Below, piece after piece: positions 39,241-49,917 of a DNA stretch of 64,000 bases; positions within the stretch are counted from its first letter, which is position 1, and every line of letters begins with the position of its first letter. A program made the position numbers and the translations under genes. The notes below the pieces were generated by a model, which was not told the DNA's origin, searched no databases, and worked only from the letters and a program-made list of their open reading frames with translations. Source of the stretch: Unio delphinus (lineage: Eukaryota; Mollusca; Bivalvia; Unionida; Unionidae); NCBI GenBank assembly GCA_029339505.1, contig JAQISU010000108.1, positions 19,462,501 through 19,526,500 on the forward strand, written 5' to 3'.

Positions 39241-39269
39241 GAACGCTTGTTTCTCTAGCTTCCTTCGAT

Positions 39270-40413
39270 AACATCACATACTAAATTCAATGCAATCACT
39301 GAGGATATATTCACATTTTGAGGAGCGATATGCCTACTACCGCCGTCTGGGTCATTATTATATTTGAGGATTGTTGGTGGTTGCAATTTCTTCCACGCGG
39401 CGAATATTTGGAGGAAGTATTTATCGAGGAGATCATTGGTTGATTTTTTTAGTTCTGGAACATTTTACTCAGGAAACTTAAATGTCGGAATATCTTCAAC
39501 GCGTATATTATATTTCTTTGCAAATTCTATCCTCTCAGAACCGACAATGGCATCTAATACTCCTTGAATAAGTCGTATGTGAACAATTTAATATCGTGTA
39601 CAATTTGATTTAATATTTCCGTGAATTTGATAATTGAAGTTTTCGATGATTGTTCTTGAAAACTCTGCCGTAATTTATCTAAATGATTCTTATGTTCTCG
39701 TTTACAAGCATTAAAAACTCTCGAGGTTTGATATGAAGAAATTTCGACCCAACCACCATCCCGCTGTCCAAAGGACCATTTTTCAATATTGTAATAAACG
39801 GGCTCTGTTAAAAGTTTCGTATAAACACCGTCGATTATTCTAGGGTTAAAATCGTGATATGATTTATTGTCTGTGACATAATCAGATTTTTGTGGTTCAG
39901 GATTAACTAGTTCATATCGAGGTGGGATTTCAGGCCAACCCAGTATAGTTCTTGTAGAACTCTGATAGATATCTACGGCATACTCGGGTGAGTTTATCTC
40001 GATCGCAGATGACAACGTCGGCTCGTGGACCGTTAGAGCGAATTTCGATTCTGCTCCAGTAATGGATTTTATTCTACGCTGAAATTCAGCATTGATTGGT
40101 TAGATTTGGTATGACCCAGATGGTATCGAAACAACGTTCCAGTCTGGAGTCCCGTCTTCTTTATTCTTATTCGCAAATACTAAGCTGTTATTCGGTTGTT
40201 GACCGCCAAATGCTACCACCTCATACTAGGCCAACTGTGATACACTCGTAGTTTTGCTAGCGCTATCTCCTTCACCGGAATCGGAATAGGGAAATTCACA
40301 CTGAATTCAGGATTCGTTGATGTTATTGAGATCATGCTGGTTTGTACTGGGTTTGTGTTCTCCACTATTCGTTGAAGTAGTTCTTGCGGTGTTGTCATTG
40401 TTATTATACTCAT
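39270..40413 (-). pseudogene. Penton/minor capsid-like virion protein
   Basis: Starts at ATG 40,413. The N-terminal region has MISITSTNPEFSVNFPIPIP and KLRVYHSWPS, followed after a frame change (about 40,220) by WNVVSIPSGSYQI and then FQRRIKSITGA. This order (a beta-rich start, a YxSWP-like box and a GSYxI box) is characteristic of a virion protein found in many Polinton/adintovirus elements, probably penton or fibre-base; I infer this by pattern. An in-frame TAA lies at 40,100-40,102. The central 153-codon part (40,015-39,554) is open, and a further frame change near 39,590 leads to a C-terminal stretch with one stop (near 39,480) that ends by 39,270. The gene overlaps no neighbour and is last in the block. 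A diverged N-terminus is in copy 2. Confidence 0.6.
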
Positions 40414-40414
40414 G

Positions 40415-40885
40415 TTGTATTTCTAATTTTGACATCGCGGAATCATAAATACTTAACATCGCTGAGAATTCACTATCTGATATAAATGTATCATCGTGCA
40501 ACGACGATATCAACGAAGACAATTGCGAGTACGCGGTTGATATAACGTGAAATTTAATTATGTAGTCTTGCAGTTTACTCTGGCTGCATGATGATACTTT
40601 TTTGCTATTATCGAAATTATTCCCGCGATTGTTGTCGCCGCTGATATACAAATTGGAACAGCTATTGGAGCAATCATTGTCACCGAGGAGAGTATAATTC
40701 CGGCTCCGGTGATTACACTACTCACCGGGTACACGGTAACATCAACTGCGGTGATTCTTCGTCGGTAATTTTTTATTTTTGTTTGATACTCCTCAGTGAG
40801 TGTTTTGAGTTTAGTTTGAAACTCTCTGACCTGATCATAGCGATATTGAGATACCGAGGTACCGTTGATGATGACATTTTATTTC
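40415..40885 (-). pseudogene. Virion-block membrane protein
   Basis: A helical, charged N-terminal part (QTKLKTLTEEYQTKIKNYRR) is followed by two adjoining hydrophobic segments (VSSVITGAGIILSSVTMIAP and AVPICISAATIAGIISIIA). After a frame change at a short A-run near 40,600 comes a helical C-terminal part (KLQDYIIKFHVISTAYSQLS). It resembles a small bitopic or hairpin membrane protein, possibly of the virion inner membrane; no family name can be given. Copy 2 conserves the hydrophobic part. The C-terminal frame overlaps the start of the penton-like gene. Confidence 0.5.
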
Positions 40886-40894
40886 CAAATCAGT

Positions 40895-41891
40895 TTACGA
40901 TTTCAATTTAGTTATTTCCGCTACAAATTCCATATACCATGATACTAAAACCCTAATCAAATTTTTATCAGTGGATGTTATTGTGAATCGTTCAGTTGTA
41001 TCCTTGTCGATGATTGTTGATATCGTATTATTGACCCCAGATGAATTCGACAATGATATATTAAACTGAGTTGGTGTCACTAGTGATAATCGATAAATAC
41101 CTTTGACAGTTGCAGCGATACTTAGTATATTGTCTGTAAGAGTCCACACAAATGATCCGTGTTGAATTGTGTATACTACGTTGTTGGTTCTCTCATGAGG
41201 AATATTTGTTTTTTCAAGGATCTCGGTTATTTTATCAAGAGATTTGTTTACATCAATGAGTTTTATTATGACAGCCGGTGGATTTCCAAAAAATTCTCTA
41301 ATAACCTTATTTTGAAGTGCGGTAAATTCCTTTTCATGCTTCTCATACTTGTTTTCAAATTGGTCACTTTTATAATCAAGCTCAACTAATCTATCCATGG
41401 ATTTTTTATTGATGGTAAATTCGGTGATATCACCGCTGGTTCGCCGAAGAAAGCCATAATTGATTTTATTTCGTCATTGACAGTCTTTTTATTGTCCATA
41501 GAGGTTTGTATTAATGATAAATTCGGTGATGTCGTCGCTGGATCACCAAAAAAACTTAGTATGAATTTTAACTCATCGTTGAAAGTTTTTAATTTATCTG
41601 TAATCGTCGAAACGAGTATGCCGGGTTTGAGTTTACCCTGATCGGAAAATAAAGCAACGGCGTTCTCGGTTACGCCGCTTTGTTTAACTAAAATATCATT
41701 CAGAGAGACATTACTGGTTTCAATTTACCCTGACGATCTTGAAATACAACTATTTCATTAGGATAAACACTTGCTAAGTTCAACGTCTCAGCTATTTCAT
41801 CTTCGATTATTTTTTTTATATCACCGGTTGAAGTGTCATCGGGTTTGGGTTTTTTCAGCGCTGATAAAGATCTCCCCCAAATATCAATCAT
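40895..41891 (-). pseudogene. Fibre-like protein with FFGxP repeats and beta-rich C-terminus
   Basis: From ATG 41,891 the reading passes through two frame changes (near 41,700 and 41,400) and ends at 40,895, about 330 residues. It contains internally repeated segments: YPNEIVVFQDRQGKLKP and ALFSDQGKLKPG, then FFGDPATTSPNL, FFGEPAVISPNL and FFGNPPAVI, each preceded by a predicted helix. The C-terminal 100 residues (VVYTIQHGSFVWTLTDNILS onward) are beta-rich with a closing helix. Repeated shaft plus compact head suggests an attachment fibre or spike, an inference from architecture only. It starts 22 bp after the protease stop, same strand. Copy 2 retains both ends. Confidence 0.5.
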
Positions 41892-41912
41892 GTTATTCTA
41901 TATAATCTCTCT

Positions 41913-42313
41913 CTAAAATCTTTTCGATTTCCAGCGATTACTCGTGTATTCATTTACGACCTGATGAGGAGGTTTTCCAGATGTTAAAATAGCGTCGAGG
42001 ACATTCAATACTGCGTTGCCGCATATTGTTGGGTCATTGATTTGTTGTGTTGCTAGCGTAGAATACCAACGAGATTTATATAACGCATAAATTCGTTCGG
42101 CGCCGCTAATCCATATGAATCGAAATAAACAATTGCACGTGGATCAATCGTGTATGCAACCCAGTAAGTTCCAGGTCCTGTGCTGTTATCGAGATTAATA
42201 ATACCGGTTTCAACGCTGTTGGGTTGTGCCGGCAACTGATCTTTCATAAAGACACCTCTGAAGTTTTTAATCGATAGTTTTTTATCAGCATCGAGTAAAT
42301 AAAAATTGGACAT
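41913..42313 (-). pseudogene. Adenain-type maturation protease, copy 1
   Basis: Cysteine protease that in Polintons and adenoviruses cleaves virion precursor proteins. Start chosen at ATG 42,313. An N-terminal NFRGVFMKDQLP segment is followed by GPGTYWVAYTIDPRAIVYFD, containing the aspartate of the triad (YFDSYG). The C-terminal part with the catalytic cysteine (QINDPTICGNAVLNVLDAI) is in another frame after a frame change near 42,060. The residue expected to be the catalytic His (GTHW context) is Tyr here, codon 42,164-42,166, while copy 3 keeps His. Length of about 130 residues is normal for Polinton proteases. Inactive by two independent lesions. Confidence 0.8.
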
Positions 42314-42418
42314 TGGAGTCAAAGAGTCTACAACCAAAGATTCCTCTCGAGTTAGTAAACTGTTCCTGGATTCTCATACCATTTCCGCTGTACCATGAAT
42401 ACGGGGTTCCTGGTAGTC

Positions 42419-42815
42419 TTAGACCCTTTCCCTTCTTTTTTTATATCCCTTCCCAGTTGCTTTCTTTAGTGCCATTCCTGCTGCGGTACCAACGGCTCCT
42501 AACACCGCCGCTTTAGCCACCGCTCGGGCCGCTGCTGCAATCAACGCTGGTAACGCAGCTAACAACGGAAATATTCCGCCGGTCTTTTTCATATTGTCGA
42601 TCGCAGCCGCAGAAAGTTTAATTCGAATTACTTTTTTTTTCGAGCACGGCACTAAAATGTTTTGTTTGACGATTTGTCAGCGACAATTTATTTGCCCCGC
42701 CAGTCATCTGTGCAGGTTTCAACGTGATCGTAGTTCCACATTTTTCAGTCGCTGATGATCTTAGTTTCTTAATTTGATTAGGAGTTAACGTAACACTAAT
42801 AACATCATATGGCAT
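42419..42815 (-). pseudogene. pX-like core/condensing protein
   Basis: Start at ATG 42,815 (MPYDVISVTLTPNQIKKL). The N-terminal half has repeated short motifs of the LTPNQIKKL / LKPAQMTGG / LTNRQTKHF type, then, after a frame change inside a nine-base homopolymer (42,632-42,640), a MKKTGGIFPLLAALPALIAA hydrophobic segment and a basic tail (KGYKKRRERV). This arrangement is typical of the adintovirus protein related to adenovirus pX, thought to condense DNA and/or disturb membranes. It sits 27 bp after the capsid stop. The break is a single homopolymer indel. Confidence 0.72.
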
Positions 42816-42842
42816 TTTATTAATAACAGATTGATCTAATTG

Positions 42843-44270
42843 TTACATATTTTCCACTGGTGCATCTATCACTCTCATTCTTCCACCAGCACCCTCAAGA
42901 AGCATTGATTTGTCGCTGAGAATGACAGCAATTGCTCTATAATCGGCAATACCACCAGGACGGGTTACACGAGCTCTAAAATGTATATCAACGACGGATT
43001 GTCTTGTTAAATGAAGATGTTCAAGCGAAAAGTAATAAATCGGATGTAGATTTTTAAAATCCAATTGTGATATTTGCAAACCAGTATCAATATTTTGATC
43101 GCGTGCCATATATGACAACACATTATGATATACACGTGCAATATGGTTAGCGGTGTAATCAAGCTGTATATTCTCAGATGGTTCCTGCTGTCTGTTTATT
43201 CTCAGCGAGACTTCATTAACGCCTATCTGATCAAATATCATATGACTTCGTTCTTGATTACCAACTCGCGCATTATTCTATAACACAATAAATATATGAC
43301 GTGGAGATGAAACACCTTGTTTTGATGCCAGGCGCCATGTAAATGTACCATCAATATTATCCTGTTTAATATCCGTAGTCACTGATAACCAACTCAGCAA
43401 CGACTTTCCTCCTTGGTCCATAAATGATAGTAATACCCCCTCTAACGTGATTGGTGGAGTTAACACTGGCATCCATAATGATAGTTTTGTTAAGATAACT
43501 TTACCGTCGGGAACACCTACACCGCGCCAGATTGCATCAGCATCAGTACCATTTTGCACGAGTGCTACTGTATGTTTCGCTCCATAGATAACTTTTCGGA
43601 CGTTTCTACAGAATCCAAATATATGATGCAGTGGAATCGCGCATGAAAATTGTCTACGCTGTCCTTGTAACGTTGCTACGCGTGTTGCAAATCCTATGTT
43701 GTAATTAGTAATAGTATTTATGACATCAAAATCAGCAGGTTGTCTTACATATCCGTCTGGTGCTGGATCAACTGCAGTAGCTCGTGTTGCCTCTACTCTG
43801 GAATACTGGACGTGTTCAGGGCGATCAGTGAGATCTTTTGCGAACATCATAGATGGACCTGACGATCTTGTATAATCATCAGAATATCTTGCTAACCCTA
43901 TTATTGTTATAGGAACATCAACATCACACTCTATAGATTCAATTTCTTTTCCATTAATGAGATATCTAGCGCTTTCGAATAACGCCATGATCCCATTATT
44001 AACAAAACCAACTCGGATAGTTGGGTTATTGTCATATGGTACTGGTACACCATGAGCATCAGTAGCAATTGCTACAAGTTCTCCTTCCACTTCCATAAAC
44101 GCTTCACAAGGCAAAAATTATTTACTGGTATCATGAACTTGAAGTTCAATTCTTGATCGAAGATCTGGTTGTGTTGCGTGATAAGAATAAAATTGATAAT
44201 CGCGTACATAATCATCTTTACGCACTGGGGCGTACATATCAAACGCTGGATCAGATGTCTGTTTGAACAT
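42843..44270 (-). pseudogene. Major capsid protein (double jelly-roll), two in-frame stops
   Basis: About 475 codons from ATG 44,270 (MFKQTSDPAFDMYAP) to TAA 42,843, the usual length for Polinton capsid proteins. The reading frame is continuous except for TAA at 44,118-44,120 and TAG at 43,278-43,280. Beta-rich throughout, with GFCRNVRKVIYGAKH near the middle, FTWRLASKQGVSSPRHIFIV at the jelly-roll junction and IHFRARVTRPGGIADYRAIA near the end. It is in the virion gene block between the minor protein and pX, the normal neighbours. Trimers would form the icosahedral shell. No frameshifts at all in 1.4 kb makes this the best preserved gene of the copy besides the integrase. Confidence 0.85.
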
Positions 44271-44496
44271 TTTATTATATATTCTCCTTGGTTTATCAAG
44301 GTCTAAATCATCGCAGTGATCGTTGATCACACCTCGTGTTTTTTTTTAAGCCACTTCCCCCTATCATATTTGCGGTTATGTTATCTTGGTCACTTGCTGT
44401 CAACGAAGTCGCCAATGACGCTAGTTTCTGATCCACTGCGTTATTTATTATTTTACTAACCTGCGCAGGAATTTCCGCTGTAGATGGTAGTGGTTC

Positions 44497-44784
44497 CTAT
44501 TGTGGTTTCCTTTGCCGCCGAACTAGCGCTATTAGTTTATCCTTCGCGGCGGAAAATGCTTTCCCGGCAGCATCTCCAACAGCGCTAATACCCTTATCAC
44601 GAATAACATCAATGGCTTTCATTGATAATCGTTTTGCTTGCGGTGCTACTTTTGGAGCCATTCTTGCAAATAACCCTGCAATTGTATCACCGAGACCATC
44701 ACCGTAGTACGCGTTATAAACTGGAAATCGTGAGTTTACTACATAGACGCTGTTTGGTTTATAATGGGTGTAGTGTATGATCAT
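44497..44784 (-). CDS. Minor virion protein (Gly/Ala/Lys-rich, amphipathic)
   Basis: Intact 95-codon frame, ATG 44,784. A Tyr-rich N-terminus (VYNAYYGDGLGDTIAGLF) is followed by an amphipathic, Lys/Ala-rich helix (MAPKVAPQAKRLSMKAIDVI) and a basic end (VRRQRKPQ). Polintons and adintoviruses carry such a protein next to the capsid gene; it recalls adenovirus pVI in composition, although homology is not shown. This is one of the few unbroken frames in the block. The 225 bp to the capsid ATG contain only degraded coding traces. Confidence 0.55.
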   Translation of the reverse strand: MIIHYTHYKPNSVYVVNSRFPVYNAYYGDGLGDTIAGLFARMAPKVAPQAKRLSMKAIDVIRDKGISAVGDAAGKAFSAAKDKLIALVRRQRKPQ

Positions 44785-44829
44785 CTTATTTAAATGATAT
44801 TTATCTATTGCGACGAATTCGTCATCAGA

Positions 44830-45147
44830 TTAGTCGCTGTGGTAACCATGATGGTGAAAATCCGTAGGATTTTCCACTAATTCATCAATGAAATCTCCAT
44901 ATAAACCAAGATCCATAACACCGCCTTGAAATAACCGCATGCAGATATCAGCTGCTTCATTAATTATATTCGGTGAGTTATTTCCAGCTCGTTATCCTCC
45001 AATGAGTACTTCTAATCGTTCTATATCACCAAGAACATTACCAGGACAACTAACTAGACCACTACCTGAAAAAGCCTTTTGATATCCCTTTCCCTTTTTA
45101 CCAGTTGCACCTTGCTCACTAGATAATTTATACAGTGATGTATCCAT
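44830..45147 (-). pseudogene. Conserved small Polinton ORF (GSGL box)
   Basis: About 105 codons from ATG 45,147 to TAA at 44,830-44,832, with one in-frame TAA at 44,992-44,994. Sequence landmarks: KKGKGYQKAFSGSGL, then PGNVLGDIERLEVLIGG, and after the stop RAGNNSPNIINEAADICMRL. The open frame extends upstream without Met through a KKKKTKRPSRDDD basic/acidic stretch. Similar small ORFs are common in animal Polintons beside the capsid genes; function unknown. Copy 2 has a recognisable homologue with the same GSGL box. Confidence 0.6.
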
Positions 45148-45286
45148 TTCTTCTAAATTATCATCATCCCTTGAGGGTCTTTTTGTCTTTTTCTTCTTCG
45201 TGTTGGTGTTATTTGGAGTTTTCTTTCTTATCTTTTATAATCATCAATTTCTCCTTTGAAGGGTTTATACTCCTTCCTCCTCCTAT

Positions 45287-45840
45287 CTAACTCACCATTT
45301 TTATTTTATACAAATCATCAGCCCAATTATTGAGTGATATTGGCTCGTCTTTATACTCGTCTATTAAATATTTATTTCTTGAATTATAGCTGTTAATAAC
45401 AAAATCGCTTAACGAGTATGGCTTTTGCTGTTGTATTTGTGTTATAGCCTCCTCGGTAACTTTACCCACTAAAGGAGTAATCATTTTTTGTTTTGTTAAC
45501 AACGCTAATGTTTTTCAGTTCCCGCTGCTATTTGTTCAGTTCCTGTTGCTATTTTTTCAAGTGTATTAAGAAGAGGAGTCTTTATTTCTTTCTCTTCTTC
45601 AGGGGTATATCCGTATATAGCTCGCTCAGTGGCTGATATTACCCCTTTCGTTGCTTTGGTAATTGGTCGAAACAAATCTTCAGATCCCTCAGAAAAATCG
45701 GTCTGAAGACTCTGTCTGGCTTGTAATTTACTTCTGACAGAGTCACGTATTGGTAAGAATTTCCTAATTGAAGAAATCTCTCTCTCGCTAGTCTTGTAGT
45801 TAATGCTTCGTTGACCATTTTTGAAACAATAAAGCAATTT
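45287..45840 (-). pseudogene. Charged helical Polinton ORF of unknown function
   Basis: Two adjoining frames separated by one frame change at about 45,510. The first (45,837-45,505) has KFLPIRDSVRSKLQARQS, FSEGSEDLFRPITKAT and a helical IATGTEQIAAGTE end; the second (45,502-45,287) continues with MITPLVGKVTEEA and NWADDLYKIK. Mostly helical and charged, no enzymatic motif. The FxPIRD...FRPITKAT part matches copy 2 at 32.3-32.5 kb. May be a scaffolding or small tegument-like protein, but this is a guess. Confidence 0.5.
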
Positions 45841-46119
45841 CCAATTAATGTACGATGTAGTGATTTTGTCATCATCAAATAATTTCTACGTTTTAACCCG
45901 ACTCAGATAGACAAGCATCAATGAAAAATAAAAAACATAAAAACACTCACTAAAAATTTTTTCAGTTAATTTACTTCCTTGTTCATTGATCAAAGCCGGT
46001 ATTGATTATATACCTTTCCAATTTGCAACATCTGTCAATGCAGTGATGATTTATAGCGAGAATTTTACTAACACGCTATACATGTCATATCGTTAGTTAT
46101 ACAACCAGAGGTATCCAGC

Positions 46120-46494
46120 GTTTTATTTTTCATTTTCTTGAATTAACGCCCGTATATTTCTAATCTTCGAATTAACCTCCTTTTTCAATTCATAATCTCG
46201 GCCCAATTATTTTCGTATTCCTTCCACGATAGTAAATAACGGGACAAACACACTTACGTCACTACAAAATGCTAGAGAGTCCCGAATAGAATTCTGGATT
46301 TTTTTTATCAGCGCATCCTTTTTTGGCAGCATATATTTATGAGGTATAATAAAGTATTCTATATCTTGAAATTCAGACATAATTTGGTCAGGGTTTAAAT
46401 TGTCAGAAAATTTAATCTCTTGTTTTTTCAATTTTGAAATCTCGGATATAATGCTATTCGTACTTTCAGAATTTATATATGATAATACATATTT
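46120..46494 (-). pseudogene. Helical ORF of unknown function at block edge
   Basis: Open frame from 46,494 to 46,207 (best part KFSDNLNPDQIMSEFQDIEY, then KKDALIKKIQNSIRDSLAF), with a frame change near 46,205 into a Lys/Glu-rich end (YELKKEVNSKIRNIRALIQE). Charged and helical; no family recognised. No ATG is present near the 5' end, and the sequence upstream turns into a satellite at 46.53 kb, so the gene may be truncated. Confidence 0.4.
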
Positions 46495-46534
46495 CTAATA
46501 CAAAAAAATGGGGGTCATTTTTTTACCCGTTTTT

Positions 46535-46835
46535 TTAGATGGACTATATACAATGCAATGATAAATGGACTATATACAATGTAATGATAAATGGACTATA
46601 TACAATGCAATGATAAACGGACTATATACAATGCAATGATAAATGGACTATATACAATGCAATGATAAATGGACTATATGCAATGCAATGATAAATGGAC
46701 TATATACAATGCAAAGATAAATGGACTATATACAATGCAAAGATAAAAGGACTATATACGATGCAATGATAAATGGACTATATACAATGCCATGATAAAT
46801 GGACTATATACAATGCAATGATAAATGGACTATCC
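46535..46835. repeat. 26 bp satellite, about 12 copies
   Basis: Unit ATGGACTATATACAATGCAA plus TGATAA, high identity. Lies inside Polinton copy 1 between the virion block and the HNH gene. 46,836-47,029 is unique spacer. Confidence 0.96.
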
Positions 46836-47029
46836 CGTTCGTTGCAAGTGGTTTGAACATCTTACTCACGCCAAGGGATATTATGCGATGATACATTTGT
46901 GCGCCTCAGGTGGGTCTAGTCAGGTGTTTTTACATCTAACCAGACCCAGAGTTATCATGAAGCATATTCCCCTAAGAGTTAATCTAACTCGTCAAATAAC
47001 GGGTTAGAATCACAAGAGGATATGTTTAG

Positions 47030-47705
47030 CGAATGGACAATACAATGAATGAATTGGATGGATATATACAATGAATTGGATGGATATATACAATGAATGA
47101 ATTGGATGGATATATACAATGAACGAATTGGATGGATATGTACAATGAATTGGATGGATATATACAATGAATGAATGGATGGATATATACAATGAATGGA
47201 TGGATATATACAATGAATTGGATGGATATATACAATGAATTGGATGGATATATACAATGAATTGGATGGATATATACAATGAATTGAATAGATATATACA
47301 ATGAATAGGATGGATATATACAATGAATTGAATGGATATATACAATGAATAGGATAGATATATACAATGAATTGAATGGATATATACAATGAATAGGATA
47401 GATATATACAATGAATAGGATAGATATATACAATGAATAGGATAGATATATACAATGAATTGAATGGATATATACAATGAATAGGATAGATATATACAAT
47501 GAATTGAATGGATATATACAATGAATAGGATAGATATATACAATGAATTTAATGGATATATACAATGAATAGGATGGATATATACAATTAATTGAATGGA
47601 TATATACAATGAATAGGATAGATATATACAATGAATTGGATGGATATATACAATGAATAGGATAGATATATACAATGAATGAATTGGATGGATATATACA
47701 ATGAT
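47030..47705. repeat. 22/26 bp satellite, about 30 copies
   Basis: Unit GGATGGATATATACAATGAA plus TT, with 26 bp variants that add GAAT. All three minus frames are open for 180-258 codons because the unit has no stop on that strand; these frames are not genes. The core TATATACAATG is shared with the 26 bp satellite 200 bp to the left. Confidence 0.95.
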
Positions 47706-47799
47706 AATGAATGATGACACTCCTAGATTCAAATTGCAACCGCATATACCCCCCACAAAGTCACCCTGGGTTGAATGAAAAATCATTCACACCACGGCG

Positions 47800-47960
47800 T
47801 GGTGTGGTTGGTATAGTGGTTGAAATTTGAATTTCGGAGGTGCCCCACCCCCAATTAAAACCATCTGTCGGCGCCGTTAGCAATAATGCCTGTTCGGGTT
47901 TCGAACTATAGCCGCCAGTATGGCACTGCGACACGTTACCGATTGAGCTAATGGTTCTTA
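47800..47960 (-). mobile_element. tRNA-derived SINE fragment
   Basis: On the minus strand, A box TAGCTCAATCGGTAACG (about 47,950-47,934) and B box AGTTCGAAACC (47,907-47,897) stand at the usual distance. Not a tRNA gene: no acceptor pairing. Confidence 0.6.
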
Positions 47961-48910
47961 TATACAGGTATACGTTTTGAATATAATATGTAGGTAAGCT
48001 AATACAATCAATAGCGAACAGGTGTGATGACATCAATGGATCAATCACAAAGCCACGAACGAATCTATATACTTTTTGTGTATGAAACAAAACCGAATAC
48101 TTAAAAGAAAAAAAGAAAAATACAATTATTTGTAAAACACTATATATTTGATTCGTTTTCTTATAAAATAATTGTATTTCCACTGAGCTAACGGTTTTTA
48201 TAATATGTAGGTAAGCTAATACAATCAATAGCGAACAGGTGTGATGACGTCAATGGATCGATCACAAACCAAAACTGACTGAATGAACGAATCCGTATAC
48301 TTTTCGTGTATGAAACAAAACCGAATACTTGAAATAAAAAATAAAAATACAATTATTTGTAAAATACTACATATTTGATTCGTTTTCTTGCAAAATAATT
48401 GTATTCCCACTGAGCTAACGGTTCTTATAATATATAGGTAGGTTAAATACAAATGGGTGGAAGTCAAACACGAACATATGTGATGTACGTCAAATGCATA
48501 TGAATTATAGATGCCACAATCGTATTATTTTTAATCTATATACTTTACTTACTGACAATATTGAAGCAGAGCCGAACGTTTGTAAACACTGTATGTTTCA
48601 TTCGTTTTCAGATAATTGCACTAACTGTTTTTACAGGTATAATGTGTACATCAATAACGAAGATGTGTTACGCGCGCTGGTAACTGTAGGCAGCCGATCA
48701 ATACTAACTCAGGCTGGCTGTACAATACAATAAATGACGTGGAATGTATAGGACATGAATCTATATCTCATTTGTTGTACTTGCTGACAATATTGAAGCA
48801 GAACCAAATACTTGAAAGAAAATAAACACAAAAAAATAAAAATACAATTATTTGTAAAATACTACATATTTGTTTCGTTTTCTTACAAAATATATTATAT
48901 TTCCACTGAG
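47950..48910. repeat. ~237 bp tandem repeat, about four diverged copies
   Basis: Each copy has CTGAGCTAACGGTTCTTATA, TGTAGGTAAGCTAATACAAT, and AACAAAACCGAATACTT with AATACAATTATTTGTAAAA. Copies 1 and 2 (47.95-48.43 kb) are close; the third and fourth (48.43-48.91 kb) carry an unrelated insertion or are strongly diverged. The 80-155 codon minus frames only follow the repeat. Confidence 0.8.
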
Positions 48911-49016
48911 AAATTATCGGAAAACCCCATTGCAATCTATAACTCTTTCATAGGCCGTGAATATACCTAAACGAGTTATCTCCCTTGGTGTTATATAGAA
49001 TAATGCAAAAACATGA

Positions 49017-49511
49017 TTAGACATTAACGAACTGTATTTTTTGTCCAGTCCTTTTTGAAAAAGCTGATCGATAAATTCCCTCTGCTACTATTCGTACTGA
49101 GGGTATACAAATATTAAAATATCTACTGGCTTCATTCATAGATTGGAATATAATTTCTTCGTTAGTTGCTGTATTAAAAGATTTTACAGGTCTCTTTAAA
49201 ATTGATTTTTAAGAACCAGTTCCTCCTCGTTTTAAATTCTCACTATGTGTAACAGCTTGCAGATTATTCAAAGAATTATTCCTTGGATTAGAATCAATGC
49301 GATCAACTACAAACCCATCCTTGATCAATCCATGGATACATTCGTATATTATTCTATAATTGTAATACACTTTCCCTCCAGCGTTAAACTTCAAATACCC
49401 CACACCATTGTCAGCGCCAACTGACTTCTTCAGTCTACGGTTTCTGATAATACCATCACTAGATGCCTCATAGTTTGCAATCACAGGGTGTGGTCGGAAT
49501 TCTTGGTTCAT
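49017..49511 (-). pseudogene. HNH endonuclease with NUMOD-type DNA-binding domain
   Basis: ATG 49,511. Residues 1-40 form a NUMOD4/HNH-type start (PHPVIANYEASSDGIIRNRR), then an HNH_3 core with VVDRIDSNPRNNSLNNLQAV (the D/N-rich active-site loop) ending in THSENLKRGG. An in-frame TAA at 49,209-49,211 is followed in the same frame by a NUMOD1-like helix-turn-helix repeat (NEEIIFQSMNEASRYFNICI, then GIYRSAFSKRTGQKIQFVNV) to the stop at 49,017-49,019. Such proteins are free-standing homing-type nucleases in phages and large DNA viruses. Here the gene is in copy 1 on the minus strand, 13 bp from the next ORF. It may have been an active accessory nuclease. The stop would leave the HNH part intact. 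Confidence 0.75.
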
Positions 49512-49523
49512 TTATATACTATA

Positions 49524-49874
49524 CTATTGTTTGTCTAATTCATTGTTTGGTTGAATTATTACATTACTTGAAAATCTTTTAATGTAGTCATGGGGTGTTC
49601 TTATGATTTTGTCATTGACGCTGTCAGAGGTAGAGTCATTGATGGAATTCTTATTTCGTTTATCATAATAACGCTTCAGCTCTCTGTATCGCTTACCACC
49701 ACAACCGAAACACAACTGTGATTTTTCTCACACCCCTAACCCACATCTTATACAAGGAATCGGACCAAGGCTTCCACGCCGAAAGCTTTGCATATGATAC
49801 CCACAGAATTCCTTTCTGCATGATTTGTTACACTGGGTTACTGATCCAATCATAAGCCATTTGCAATGATTCAT
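49524..49874 (-). pseudogene. Cys-rich putative zinc-binding ORF, one in-frame stop
   Basis: From ATG 49,874 the frame has regularly spaced cysteines (HCKW, TQCNKSC, EFCGYH, PCIRCGLG), an in-frame TGA at 49,728-49,730, then LCFGCGGKRYRELKRYYDKR and a polar tail to 49,524. The CxxC pairs suggest two zinc ribbons and the basic region nucleic-acid binding. It is transcribed divergently from PolB. Family not recognised. Confidence 0.5.
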
Positions 49875-49917
49875 TATATAATAAATTCTCTATTTAAATA
49901 CTTGTTTTAATTATAAT
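49875..49917. promoter_or_regulatory. Divergent promoter region, Cys-rich ORF / PolB
   Basis: Only 43 AT-rich bases separate the two divergent start codons (49,874 minus, 49,918 plus), with TATTTAAAT in the middle. Promoter activity is inferred from position. Confidence 0.3.

Noticed and set aside
39364..39567. 67-codon plus frame
   Set aside because: Lies opposite the C-terminal part of the penton-like gene on the minus strand.
46979..47786. Minus frames of 180-258 codons rich in Ile, Tyr and Ser
   Set aside because: Generated by the 22/26 bp satellite in all three frames.
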